A stretch of DNA of 64,000 nt from Streptomyces luteolifulvus. Its GTDB lineage: Bacteria > Actinomycetota > Actinomycetes > Streptomycetales > Streptomycetaceae. Below are positions 25,470 to 34,366 of this stretch, in pieces. A program made the translations under genes and the position numbers. Each line of letters begins with the position of its first letter. The stretch's first letter is position 1. The notes under the pieces were generated by a model. The model was not told where the DNA came from and searched no databases. It was given only the letters and a program-made list of their open reading frames with translations. Where the stretch lies: the NCBI RefSeq assembly GCF_008806595.1, contig NZ_VZRB01000005.1, positions 281,584-345,583 on the forward strand, in the 5' to 3' direction.

Positions 25470-26558
25470 ATGAAGGCCTGCATACGGGACGCGGCCGTCG
25501 CCACGGCCGCGGTCTCGACGGCCGTCGCTCTCGCGGCCTGCGGGTCGGACGCCGGAAACGACTCCGCCGGGGGGAGCTCTCCGAAGATCGGCGTGCTGCT
25601 GCCGGATGCCACGACGGCTCGCTGGGAGACACAGGACAGACCTCTGCTCCAGCAGAAGATCAAGGAACTCTGCCCCGACTGCACGATCGAGAACGCCAAC
25701 GCGAAGAACGACGTGGCCATTCAGCAGGAGCAGGTGGATTCGATGATCACCAAGGGTGTCGATGCCATCCTGCTGGTGCCCGTGGACGGCAGATCGCTCG
25801 CCGCCGCGGTCAGGAAGGCCGATCAGGCCGGCATTCCGGTCATCTCCTACGACCGTCTCTCCGAAGGCCCGATCTCGGGTTACGCCTCCTTCGACGGCGA
25901 GGAGGTCGGCAGGCTCCAGGGCAGGGCACTGCTGAAGGCCATGGGACAGGGGGCGGCGGGCCGGCAGATCGTCATGATGAACGGCGATCCCAGCGACCCC
26001 AACACGGCGTTGTTCAAAGAGGGCGCGCTGTCCGTGCTCAACGGCCGAGTGAAGATCGGCAAGGCGTACGACACCCTCCAGTGGCGGACGGAGGCCGCGC
26101 ACACGAACATGACCGGCGCCATCTCCGCCCTCGGCGTCGACAACATCCAAGGGGTCTACGCCGCCAACGACGGCCTTGCCGCCGGCAGCATCGCCGCCCT
26201 CAAGGCGAACAAGGTCAGCCCGCTGCCCCCGGTCACCGGGCAGGACGCCGAACTGGGGGCCCTGCAGCGCATCGTCGGCGGCGATCAGTACATGACCGTC
26301 TACAAGCCCTTCGCCCCCGAGGCCGCGGCCGGCGCCGCGATGGCCGTGGCCGCGGCCCGCAACCAGGGCCTCGGCGGTATCGCCAAGGACAAGGTGGAGA
26401 CCCACAGCGGCAGAACGGTTCCGGCCGTCATGCTCACCCCCGTGGCCGTGACCGTCGACAACATCCAGGACACCTTGGTGAAGGACGGCGTGTACACGAT
26501 CGAGCAGATCTGCATCCCGCGGCTCGGGGCCGCCTGCGAGAGGGCCGGGCTGACCTGA
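25470..26558 (+). CDS. xylF: Sugar ABC transporter substrate-binding lipoprotein (XylF-like)
   Basis: A 362-residue lipoprotein (lipobox LAAC at about residues 21-24) of the ribose/xylose-binding family, with IDxxLVPVDG-type ligand loops (DAILLVPVDGRS), GIPVISYDRL and VTGQDAELGALQRI. It should bind an aldopentose or related sugar outside the membrane and deliver it to the permease encoded two genes downstream. GACAGGAGG lies 7 nt before ATG 25470. It is the paralogue of the orphan binding protein at 21393-22493. Xylose is the best guess, not proven. Confidence 0.87.
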   Translation: MKACIRDAAVATAAVSTAVALAACGSDAGNDSAGGSSPKIGVLLPDATTARWETQDRPLLQQKIKELCPDCTIENANAKNDVAIQQEQVDSMITKGVDAILLVPVDGRSLAAAVRKADQAGIPVISYDRLSEGPISGYASFDGEEVGRLQGRALLKAMGQGAAGRQIVMMNGDPSDPNTALFKEGALSVLNGRVKIGKAYDTLQWRTEAAHTNMTGAISALGVDNIQGVYAANDGLAAGSIAALKANKVSPLPPVTGQDAELGALQRIVGGDQYMTVYKPFAPEAAAGAAMAVAAARNQGLGGIAKDKVETHSGRTVPAVMLTPVAVTVDNIQDTLVKDGVYTIEQICIPRLGAACERAGLT

Positions 26559-26595
26559 CAGGCCGGTTGCGGTCCCCGGGAAGGAGATGGTTGCC

Positions 26596-27369
26596 GTGGC
26601 GGCTCCCCCCTTGCTGGCGCTGCGCGGGGTGTGCAAGCGCTTCGGTGTCGTCGAGGTCCTCAAGAACATCGAGCTGGAGATCCACGCCGGTCAGGTCGTC
26701 GCTCTGCTGGGAGACAACGGGGCCGGCAAGTCCACCCTGGTCAAGGTGATCTCGGGGGTGGCCCCCGCGGAGAGGGGCGTCATCGAGTGGGAGGGCCGCA
26801 CGGTCCACATCAGGCGCCCCCATGACGCGCGGAACCTCGGTATCGCCACCGTCTACCAGGACCTGGCGCTGTGCGGGAACCTCGACGTCGTCGGCAATGT
26901 GTTCCTCGGCCGGGAGATCCTCAGATACGGGTTCCTCGACGAGGTGGAGATGGAGCGCCGCACCAGACATCTGCTGGAACGCCTGACGCGGAGCATCCCC
27001 GATCTGCGCGGCCCCGTCGTCTCCCTGTCCAGCGGCCAGCGGCAGACGGTCGCCATCGCCCGCTCCCTGCTCGGCGAGCCGCGGGTCCTCCTCCTCGACG
27101 AACCGACCGCGGCCCTGGGGTTCGAGCAGACCACCGAGGTCCTGGATCTCGTCGACGAGCTGCGCGACCGCGGTCTGGGCGTGCTGCTCATCAGCCACAA
27201 CATGGGCGACGTCAAAGCGCTCGCGGACCGGGCCGCCGTCCTGCGGCTCGGCCGCAACAACGGCTTCTTCGACGTGAACACCGCGTCCCAGGAACAGATC
27301 ATCTCCTCCATCACCGGCGCCACCGAGAATGTGCCGCGCCGGCCGGCCCACCGGGAGGCAGGGTGGTGA
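26596..27369 (+). CDS. xylG: Sugar ABC transporter ATP-binding protein (XylG-like)
   Basis: A 257-residue ABC ATPase with Walker A GDNGAGKSTLV, Q-loop VYQDLALC, signature LSSGQRQTVAIARSLL, Walker B VLLLDEPTAAL and the switch SHN in ISHNMGD (His replaced position shifted as is usual for sugar importers). Unlike E. coli XylG it is a single ATPase domain, not a tandem, so a homodimer must power the transporter. GTG 26596 has AAGGAG 9 nt upstream; ATG 26587 is in frame but directly abuts it. The stop overlaps the permease start (GTGA). Confidence 0.87.
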   Translation: MAAPPLLALRGVCKRFGVVEVLKNIELEIHAGQVVALLGDNGAGKSTLVKVISGVAPAERGVIEWEGRTVHIRRPHDARNLGIATVYQDLALCGNLDVVGNVFLGREILRYGFLDEVEMERRTRHLLERLTRSIPDLRGPVVSLSSGQRQTVAIARSLLGEPRVLLLDEPTAALGFEQTTEVLDLVDELRDRGLGVLLISHNMGDVKALADRAAVLRLGRNNGFFDVNTASQEQIISSITGATENVPRRPAHREAGW

Positions 27370-28637
27370 AAGAGATGCGCGGGGCGGCGGACGGCTCGTG
27401 GACCGAACCCGCCGCCGAGGCCGACCGGTCGGACCCGCGGCGGGCCGTCCTCGACGCCGTGGAGGGCTGGGTCGTCGTCTTCCGGCGCAAGCTGAGCGCG
27501 GGCGAACTCGGCTGGCTCCCCGTCGTTCTCGTCCTCGCCACCGTCTGGATCATCTTCCAGTCCCTCAACGACAACTTCCTCTCCCCCAGGAATCTGTCCA
27601 ATCTCAGCGTGGACATCGTCGGCACGGGCCTGATCGCGGTCGGCATCGTCTTCGTGCTGCTGCTCGGTGAGCTCGACCTGTCGGTCGGCTCGATCAGCGG
27701 CCTCGCGGCGGCCGTGTTCGCCGTTCTGAACGTGAACAACGGGATGCCGGAATGGTTTGCCCTCGTCGTCGCCGTGCTCGCGGGTACCGCGGCGGGAACC
27801 GTGCAGGGCTATTCCTTCGCCAAGAGCCGCGTACCGGCGTTCGTCATCACTCTCGCGGGGCTGCTCACCTGGAACGGCATCATGCTCTACATCCTCGGGA
27901 CCAGCGGCACCATCAACCTCGACGAGAACGGCCTCGTGGCCAAGCTGACGAGCCATTACTTCACCAACGACGCCGCCGCCTACGGCCTGGCGGCCGTCGC
28001 CACGGCCTTGGTCTTCCTCGTGGCCCATCAGGACCGGCGGCGCCGCAAGGCCGTCGGGATGCCGCACCGCTCGCTGCGGGGCATCGCGGTGCGCACGGCG
28101 GTGGCGGCGGTGATCGCGTTCTCGACGGCGTATGTGCTCAACAGTTTCCAGGGTCTGCCGCTCGCCCTGCTGATCTTCCTGGTCGTGGTGGCGGGCCTCG
28201 ACGTCGTGCTCCGGCGCACCCACTACGGGCGGCAGGTCTACGCACTCGGCGGCGGTGTGGAGGCGGCCCGCCGGGCCAGCCTCAGTGTGACGCGGGTGCA
28301 GACCGCGGTGCTCGCGGTCTCGGGCACCATGGCGGCGATCGGCGGTCTGTTCCTGGCCTCGCGCATCACCTCGGTGAGCCAGAACTCGGGCTCGGGCGTG
28401 CTGCTTCTGAACGCCATCGCGGCGGCCGTCATCGGGGGCACCAGCCTGTTCGGAGGACGCGGCACCACATGGTCCGCGGTGCTCGGCATGCTGGTCATCC
28501 AGTCGATCGCCTCGGGCATGGCGATCACGGACACCCCCGCCGCTCTCCAGTTCATGATCACGGGCGGGGTGCTGTTCGCCGCGGTGATGATCGACGCTCT
28601 GGCACGGCGCTCGCAGGAGGCACACGGGCGTGCCTGA
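27366..28637 (+). CDS. xylH: Sugar ABC transporter permease (XylH-like)
   Basis: A 423-residue BPD-transp-2 family permease with about ten hydrophobic segments and the family motifs GIVFVLLLGELDLSVGS, GTVQGYS, VPAFVITLAGLL and AAVIGGTSLFGGRG. This long form with an extra middle loop (RRRRKAVGM) is typical of XylH rather than RbsC. GTG 27366 overlaps the upstream TGA (GTGA) and has GGGAGG upstream, so translation is coupled within the operon. Confidence 0.87.
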   Translation: MKEMRGAADGSWTEPAAEADRSDPRRAVLDAVEGWVVVFRRKLSAGELGWLPVVLVLATVWIIFQSLNDNFLSPRNLSNLSVDIVGTGLIAVGIVFVLLLGELDLSVGSISGLAAAVFAVLNVNNGMPEWFALVVAVLAGTAAGTVQGYSFAKSRVPAFVITLAGLLTWNGIMLYILGTSGTINLDENGLVAKLTSHYFTNDAAAYGLAAVATALVFLVAHQDRRRRKAVGMPHRSLRGIAVRTAVAAVIAFSTAYVLNSFQGLPLALLIFLVVVAGLDVVLRRTHYGRQVYALGGGVEAARRASLSVTRVQTAVLAVSGTMAAIGGLFLASRITSVSQNSGSGVLLLNAIAAAVIGGTSLFGGRGTTWSAVLGMLVIQSIASGMAITDTPAALQFMITGGVLFAAVMIDALARRSQEAHGRA

Positions 28638-28732
28638 CGCGCGGGGCCGGTTCCGAGGGGGCGCCGAAGCGCGGGAACAAGCCAACCCGGGCGAACCGCA
28701 TGGCGGAAGTGGGGGAAACGGTGACCGCACGC

Positions 28733-28751
28733 CGAGGCTGAGTTAGCCTCG
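28733..28751 (+). terminator. Hairpin after the sugar transporter operon
   Basis: CGAGGCT-GAGTT-AGCCTCG, a perfect 7-bp stem with 5-nt loop followed by TCTTCCCTT, 95 bp after the permease stop. Probably a terminator; it could also be an operator for the kinase gene that starts 51 bp later. Confidence 0.45.
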
Positions 28752-28802
28752 TCTTCCCTTGGTGGCGAACTGGCGTACGTAGAAAATCACTTCGGGGGAT
28801 CC

Positions 28803-30518
28803 GTGACACAACAGCGGCCGGTGCCACCGGACCCGGCGAGAAACGAGGCTGCCGTTCTGCGGCAGACCGGTGCCGCACCTCTGGGCCCCCGCGACCCGGG
28901 CCGCATCGGCCCCTATGTGCCGCTGGCGCTGCTCGGCAGCGGCGGCATGGGGCGCGTCTATCTCGCACGGCCCGCGGACGCCGGCCCCGGTCTGGTCGCG
29001 GTGAAGGTGATCAGGCCCGAGTACGCGGACGACCCCGGTTTCCGGCGCCGGTTCGAGCGGGAGGCGTCGGTGCACGCCCGGGTCCGCACACGGCACATGC
29101 CGGAACTGCGCGGCACCGGCTTCGACGACGACCTCCTGTGGATGGCCACCGAGTACCTGCCGGGGCTGGATCTGGCCGATGCCGTGCGCGAGGACGGCGG
29201 CCTGGGGACCGTCGCGATCTGGCGGCTGGTGGGAGATCTGGGCCGGGCGCTCGCCGACCTCGCCGCCGCGGGGATCGTGCACCGGGATCTGAAGCCGTCC
29301 AATGTGCTGCTGTCCGTCCGGGGCACCTATGTGATCGACTTCGGCCTTTCGCTGGCCGTCGACTCCAGCGCGCTCACCGGCACGGGCAACCGCGTCGGAA
29401 CGCCCGCCTACATGTCGCCGGAGCATCTGCGGACGGGCCGGTGCGACCCCGCGTCGGACGTGTTCTCGCTGGCCGGGACCCTCATCTACGCGACCACCGG
29501 GCATGCTCCGTTCGGCGACGGCACCGGGGTCGACGTCATGCACCGGGTCGCCTTCGAGGAGCCGGATCCGGAGCTGATCGGCCGGATCTCGGCGAAGGAC
29601 ACGGAACTCGGCTCACTGCTGTCCGCCTGTCTGGCCAAGGAGCCGGAGCGGCGGCCCGCCCCGCAGGACCTGATCGACGCGGCCGCGGACCGCGCCACGG
29701 CGTCCGGCTGGCCCGAGCCACTCGGCGGCAGGGTGCTGGCCAGGCAGCGGGCCTACGAGATGCTGAGCCGCCTCCCCGTCACGCCGGCGGCTCGCTTACG
29801 ACCGCCGGACGACAGGCCCAAGGCCGTACGACCTCTTCCGCCCGAGCCGGTGAGGGCCGTACCAGCGCTTCCCCCCGAGTCGTTGAGCCGGTCCCGCAGA
29901 AAGCCGGTGCTGGCCGTCACCACGGGCGTCACCTTATGCGCGGTGGCCGCCGGGGTCTTCGTGCTCACCCGTCAGCACGCCCCCGCATCCGCCTCCTCCC
30001 CCGGCCCCCGTCCTGCAACCGGCCGCGCCGTGCCGGGCGATGCGGCCCCGTCGCCGGCGCCCGGGGCCTCGGATGCGTCGACCCTGTCGGGCAAGAGCGC
30101 CGACGGCGCCGCAAGCACCGACGGCGCCCTCTCACCTCCCGAGGTCTCCCGATCCGCCGACGCCCACTCCGGCCGTCGAGGCGCCTCGTCCCCTCCCGTC
30201 CTCGAGACCGGCACCCCCGCCCAGTCGCCCCCGACCGACGACAGCTCGCCCACCGGGCCCTCGGCCCCGCCCTGGATCTCCGACTGCACGTACTACTCCG
30301 GCAACGGACGCACAAGCCAGGGCGACAGCGGCAGACGCGTGCTTCAACTCCAGTGCATCCTGACGGAACGCGGCTACGACGCGGGCAGCACGGACCCGGA
30401 CGGGGAGTTCGGTCCCGGGACGGAGTCCGCGGTGCGCAGCTTCCAGAACGCGAAGGGGCTGGAAACCGACGGCATCGTGGACCACGGCACCTGGACCGCC
30501 CTGCGCGGCACCGAGTGA
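28803..30518 (+). CDS. Membrane Ser/Thr protein kinase with C-terminal peptidoglycan-binding domain
   Basis: A 571-residue protein. The kinase domain (about 38-300) has GSGGMGRVY, catalytic HRDLKPSN (about 160), DFG (about 180) and GTPAYMSPE. A proline-rich stretch leads to one membrane span (about 367-389), then a Ser/Pro-rich outer linker and a PG_binding_1 domain (about 508-570; GDSGRRVLQLQCIL, DGEFGPGTESAVRSFQ). This places a wall-sensing module outside in place of the common PASTA repeats. Two in-frame TTA codons (29796 and 29934) make translation dependent on the bldA leucyl tRNA. GTG 28803 follows GGGGGA. Converges on soxG with a 5-bp gap. Confidence 0.9.
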   Translation: MTQQRPVPPDPARNEAAVLRQTGAAPLGPRDPGRIGPYVPLALLGSGGMGRVYLARPADAGPGLVAVKVIRPEYADDPGFRRRFEREASVHARVRTRHMPELRGTGFDDDLLWMATEYLPGLDLADAVREDGGLGTVAIWRLVGDLGRALADLAAAGIVHRDLKPSNVLLSVRGTYVIDFGLSLAVDSSALTGTGNRVGTPAYMSPEHLRTGRCDPASDVFSLAGTLIYATTGHAPFGDGTGVDVMHRVAFEEPDPELIGRISAKDTELGSLLSACLAKEPERRPAPQDLIDAAADRATASGWPEPLGGRVLARQRAYEMLSRLPVTPAARLRPPDDRPKAVRPLPPEPVRAVPALPPESLSRSRRKPVLAVTTGVTLCAVAAGVFVLTRQHAPASASSPGPRPATGRAVPGDAAPSPAPGASDASTLSGKSADGAASTDGALSPPEVSRSADAHSGRRGASSPPVLETGTPAQSPPTDDSSPTGPSAPPWISDCTYYSGNGRTSQGDSGRRVLQLQCILTERGYDAGSTDPDGEFGPGTESAVRSFQNAKGLETDGIVDHGTWTALRGTE

Positions 30519-30523
30519 GCCGT

Positions 30524-31126
30524 TCAGAGGTATTCCGTCGCCGCGTCCAGCAGCCAGTCCGTCAGATAGCCCGCGAAGGACGAACGGACCAGCACCCAGA
30601 ATCCGGCCCTGGGTTCGTCCCGGGCCACCAGCACGACCTGGGTGCGGGCCAGGGTCGTCTGGGCGCAGCGTCCGGCTCCGAAGGCGCGCGGATGCAGATC
30701 CAGCGCACACCCGTGGGCCAGCAGGTCGCGGGCCCGTGACCCCGTGACGAGGAGAGTGGTGCGCTGCGCGGAGACGTCGGTGACGGAGACGGGCTCGTTG
30801 CCGGCGGCTTCCCGGATGCGGCTCTCCAGTTCCCGCTGCGTGCCGGGCCGGCCCACCAGCAGCCATTCGTCCGGGCCGAGCCACAGCGCGGTCAGCTCAC
30901 CGCCGTGTACGACGGTGTTGGGTTCGAGGGGCAGTTGCAGGTCCAGCGCGAGCCCGACGGCGTCCGCCGCCGCACCCTTGGCGTCGAGGCGGACGTTGAG
31001 TTGGGCCAGGAAGCGGAGTTCGGCCAGCCGGACCGCGCCCCCGGAGGCACGCGTCGCGGCGGCCAGGCGGCCGGCGGCCTGCGAGAGGGGGCTGCGGGGC
31101 GGGGCGGTCAGGGCGGTGTCAGCCAT
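30524..31126 (-). CDS. soxG: Sarcosine oxidase gamma subunit
   Basis: A 200-residue SoxG-type protein: WLGPDEWLLV, SVTDVSAQRTTLLVTGSRARDLL and GRCAQTTLARTQVVL are the conserved parts, related to the GcvT fold. It is the small structural subunit of heterotetrameric sarcosine oxidase, which oxidatively demethylates sarcosine to glycine and passes the methyl group to tetrahydrofolate. The start overlaps the end of the soxA frame by 8 bp, so expression is coupled. It is the last gene of the long minus-strand operon that starts with the dimethylglycine oxidase gene. Confidence 0.87.
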   Translation of the reverse strand: MADTALTAPPRSPLSQAAGRLAAATRASGGAVRLAELRFLAQLNVRLDAKGAAADAVGLALDLQLPLEPNTVVHGGELTALWLGPDEWLLVGRPGTQRELESRIREAAGNEPVSVTDVSAQRTTLLVTGSRARDLLAHGCALDLHPRAFGAGRCAQTTLARTQVVLVARDEPRAGFWVLVRSSFAGYLTDWLLDAATEYL

Positions 31127-34100
31127 CGCGGCGTGCTCCCTCGGGGTCGTAGAGGACGGGGCTTGCGACGGTCACCGGGACCAGCCGGTCGCCCACGGGG
31201 GCGTACAGCCGCTCGCCGATACGGTCCCGGCCGCCCTTGATCAGGGCGAGCGCGAAGGTCCGGCCGAGGGCGGCGCTGCGGTAGCTGGAGGTGACATGGC
31301 CGAGCGTCGGGACGGGCGGGGCGGGCAGCACGCTGTCGGCGACCAGGTGGGTGCCCTCGGGGAGGAACGTGCCCGGGTCCTCGGGCAGCAGGCCCACCAG
31401 GTGCTTGCGGTCGGGGCGGACGGTGTCGGCGCGGGCGTAGGAGCGCTTGCCGATGAAGTCGGGCTTCTTCTTCGACACGGCCCAGCTCATGCCGAGGTCC
31501 TGCGGGGTGACGGTGCCGTCGGTGTCCTGGCCGATGATCGGGTAGCCCTTCTCCGCGCGCAGGACGTGCATGGTCTCGGTGCCGTACGGCGTGATGCCGT
31601 AGGGGGCACCTGCCGCGTACAGCGCCTCCCACAGGGCGAGGGCCTCCCAGGGGGACACATTGATCTCGTAGGCCAGTTCGCCGGAGAAGCTGATCCGGCA
31701 CACCCTCGCCCCGATGCCCGCGACGGTCGTCCCGCGCCATGCCATGAACGGGAAGTCCTCGTTGCTCACGGCGAGTTGGGGAGCGAGCGAGCCGAGGACC
31801 TCGCGGGAGCGCGGGCCGACCAGGGCGACGGTGGCCCACTGCTCGGTGACCGAGGTGCAGTGCACGCGCAACTCGGGCCACTCGGTCTGCAGCCACTCCT
31901 CCATCCAGTCCAGTACGGCGGCCGCGTTGCCCGTGGTCGTGGTGACCAGGAAGCGGTCCTCGGCGAGGCGGATGACCGTGCCGTCGTCGAAGACCATGCC
32001 GTCCGGGCGGCACATCACGCCGTAGCGGATCATGCCGACCTTCAGGGTGCTCATCATGTTGGTGTAGAGCAGGTCCAGGAAGACGCCGGCGTCCGGACCC
32101 TGCACGTCGATCTTGCCGAGGGTGGAGGCGTCCATGAAGGCGACGCTGTCGCGGGCGGCGGCGCACTCGCGCAGCACCGCGGCCTCCATGTCCTCGCCGT
32201 CCCGCGGGTAGTACCAGGGCCGCTTCCACTGGCCGACGTTCTCGAACAGGGCGCCGTGCCCGACATGCCACTCGTGCAGGGCGGTCACCCGGATCGGGTC
32301 GTGCAGCGCGCCGCGGTCACGGCCCGCGAGGGCGGCGAAGGAGACGGGAGTGTACGGCGGCCGGAACGTGGTGGTGCCGAGCACCGAGATGTCCACGCCG
32401 AGCAGTTCGGCGACGACGCCGCTGGCCAGGACGCCCGAGGTCTTGCCCTGGTCGTTGGCGGTGCCGGCCGTGGTGTAGCGCTTGGTGTGCTCCACCGAGC
32501 GCAGTCCGGCGCCGGTCGCCCGGGCCAGGTCGTCGACGGTGACGTCGCGTTGGAGGTCGACGAAACGCGGAGCGCCTTCCCGGCCGGGGACGGTGAAGAC
32601 CTGCATGGGCGGCGTCTGCGGCTGGGCCGCCACGTGCGGGAGGCGGGGCGCCTCGCAGGTGAAGCCCTCGGCCTCGACCGCGCGAGCGCCGGCTGCCGCG
32701 CCCTGCGCGAGGACCGCGCCGAGGTCCGGCGTGCCGTTCGCGCTGCCCGCGACCTCGACCGCCTGACGGCAGGTGTCGGGGACGAACGAGCCGAGCGCGT
32801 CGTCGTGGCGCAGCGTGCCGCCCGCCTGGCTGAACAGGTGCGCCACCGGGTTCCAGCCGCCGGAGACCAGAAGCAGGTCGGCGGCGAACTCCCGCTGCCC
32901 CGCGGACTCTCCGTACGGGGCCACGCTCACGGAGGTCAGTCGCGCGTCGCCCTCCGTGCCGGTGACGGCGTGGCCGGACAGCACCTCGACACCGGCGGCC
33001 CGGGCGCGCTCCGCCCACTCCCCCGGCTCCGGGCGGGTGTCGACGATCGCCGTGACGTCCACGCCCGCCGCGGTGAGATCCAGCGCCGCCGCGTAGGCAC
33101 TGTCGTTGGTGGTGAAGACGACGGCGTGACGGCCGGGCAGTACTCCGTGGCGGTTGACGTAGGCCCGGGCGGCGGCGGCCAGCATCACCCCGGGGCGATC
33201 GTTGTCCGCGAAGGCGAGCGAGCGCTCGTGGGCGCCGGTGGCGAGGACGACGCGACGGGCGCGGATGCGCCAGACGCGTTCACGGGAGACGTTCTCCGGG
33301 GCCCCGGCGCCGAGGTGGTTGGTGCGGCGCTCGACGGCGAGGAGGTGGTTGTCGTCGTAGTACCCGAAGACGGTGGTGCGGCGCAGTACGCGGACCTCGG
33401 CGGCGGCGTCGAGCTGTGCGCCGGTCGTCTCCACCCAGTCGAGGTGCTCGCCGGTGCCGAGCAGGCTGCCGCCCGGCTCCGGCTGGTCGTCGGCGAGGAT
33501 GACGCGGGCGCCGCTGTGCGCCGCCGCCGCCGCGGCCGCGAGGCCGGCCGGGCCGGCGCCGACGATCAGCAGGTCGCAGTGGGCGTGTACGGCGTCGTAG
33601 CGGGCGGGGTCGGGCTCGGTGGCGAGGCGGCCCTGGCCGGGGAGGCTGCTCGCGACCAGGCCGTCGTACAGCTCCACGGTCGTGGCGGGCAGCATCGGCT
33701 CCGGGAAGGGGGCCTCGATCTGGACGACGGCGTTCGGCTCTTCGACGCCGGCGGAGAAGATGCCGCGGGGGCGGCCTCGTTTGATGCTGGTCGCTGCCGC
33801 GATGACGCCGTTGGCGAGGAGGGCGGAGGCGAGGGTGTCACCTCGGTGGCCCTGGTATTCGACGCCGTCGAAGGTGAAGGTGAAGGCGGTGTCGCGGTCT
33901 ATTCGGCCGCCGGTGGGGGTGCGGAACGTACGAGTCTCGCCCCCGCCGCCCCTACCCGTCCCGTCCTGAAGGGACTCCGCCCCTTCGACCCCGATGGGGG
34001 CTGCGCCCCCAGACCCCCCTTCGGGCTGAACGGCCTCGTCCTCAAACGCCGGACGGGCTGGTGATGCCTGCCTCGGCTCAAGGGTGGCCGGGTATGACTC

Positions 34101-34355
34101 CCCCGCCTTGTAGACGGCAAGGATCTCGTTGGTCGCCGTGTCCCGCACGGCGTTGAACCAGCGGCGGCACCCCGCCGCGTGGCTCCAGCGTTCGGCGAAC
34201 GGGCCCTTCGGGTTGGCGCGGAAGAAGAGGTACCGGGCCCACTCCTCGTCGGTGAGGGCCGCCGGGTCCTCGGGATACGGCACGTGTGCCTGGCCGCCGT
34301 AGTGGAACTCGGCCTCGTCGCGGGGCCCGCACCACGGGCAGGGGATGAGCAGCAT
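31119..34355 (-). CDS. soxA: Fused sarcosine oxidase delta-alpha protein (SoxD-linker-SoxA)
   Basis: One 1078-residue frame. Residues 1 to about 92 are a full SoxD with zinc-type CPWCGPRDEAEF and WSHAAGCRRWFN. Residues about 93-141 are a Gly/Glu/Pro-rich linker encoded by a dispersed intergenic repeat. From about 142 (TRTFRTPTGGRIDRD) the chain is SoxA: ferredoxin-like N-terminus, NAD-binding motif LLIVGAGPAGLAAAAAA, and a GcvT-like folate-binding C-terminus. I wrote out the codons from the end of the SoxD part to past the SoxA N-terminus and found no ATG, GTG or TTG, nor a stop, so SoxA seems to be made only as a fusion. Normally soxD and soxA are separate. AGGGAG supports ATG 34355, 11 nt after the soxB stop. 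Confidence 0.85.
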   Translation of the reverse strand: MLLIPCPWCGPRDEAEFHYGGQAHVPYPEDPAALTDEEWARYLFFRANPKGPFAERWSHAAGCRRWFNAVRDTATNEILAVYKAGESYPATLEPRQASPARPAFEDEAVQPEGGSGGAAPIGVEGAESLQDGTGRGGGGETRTFRTPTGGRIDRDTAFTFTFDGVEYQGHRGDTLASALLANGVIAAATSIKRGRPRGIFSAGVEEPNAVVQIEAPFPEPMLPATTVELYDGLVASSLPGQGRLATEPDPARYDAVHAHCDLLIVGAGPAGLAAAAAAAHSGARVILADDQPEPGGSLLGTGEHLDWVETTGAQLDAAAEVRVLRRTTVFGYYDDNHLLAVERRTNHLGAGAPENVSRERVWRIRARRVVLATGAHERSLAFADNDRPGVMLAAAARAYVNRHGVLPGRHAVVFTTNDSAYAAALDLTAAGVDVTAIVDTRPEPGEWAERARAAGVEVLSGHAVTGTEGDARLTSVSVAPYGESAGQREFAADLLLVSGGWNPVAHLFSQAGGTLRHDDALGSFVPDTCRQAVEVAGSANGTPDLGAVLAQGAAAGARAVEAEGFTCEAPRLPHVAAQPQTPPMQVFTVPGREGAPRFVDLQRDVTVDDLARATGAGLRSVEHTKRYTTAGTANDQGKTSGVLASGVVAELLGVDISVLGTTTFRPPYTPVSFAALAGRDRGALHDPIRVTALHEWHVGHGALFENVGQWKRPWYYPRDGEDMEAAVLRECAAARDSVAFMDASTLGKIDVQGPDAGVFLDLLYTNMMSTLKVGMIRYGVMCRPDGMVFDDGTVIRLAEDRFLVTTTTGNAAAVLDWMEEWLQTEWPELRVHCTSVTEQWATVALVGPRSREVLGSLAPQLAVSNEDFPFMAWRGTTVAGIGARVCRISFSGELAYEINVSPWEALALWEALYAAGAPYGITPYGTETMHVLRAEKGYPIIGQDTDGTVTPQDLGMSWAVSKKKPDFIGKRSYARADTVRPDRKHLVGLLPEDPGTFLPEGTHLVADSVLPAPPVPTLGHVTSSYRSAALGRTFALALIKGGRDRIGERLYAPVGDRLVPVTVASPVLYDPEGARRDG
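33936..34061 (-). repeat. Streptomyces-type dispersed intergenic repeat inside the soxDA frame
   Basis: On the minus strand CCCGTCCGGCGTTTGAGGAC, then GAGGCCGTTCAGCCCGAAG, a run reading TCTGGGGGCGCAGCCCCC, and GGGACGGGTAGGGGCGGCGG. I recognise this as a common noncoding Streptomyces repeat; a shorter relative lies at 47225-47297. Here it is read through as the SoxD-SoxA linker. Confidence 0.75.
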
Positions 34356-34366
34356 CGTTCGGCTCC

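Noticed and set aside
28733..28751. Iron-box (DmdR/Fur) reading of the GAGTTAGCCTC element
   Set aside because: Only a partial GTTAGCCT match; the structure is better explained as a GC hairpin terminator, and no iron gene is adjacent.
30642..34064. 1140-codon plus-strand frame antisense to soxA
   Set aside because: Shadow of soxDA/soxG codon bias; no recognisable domain or start signals.
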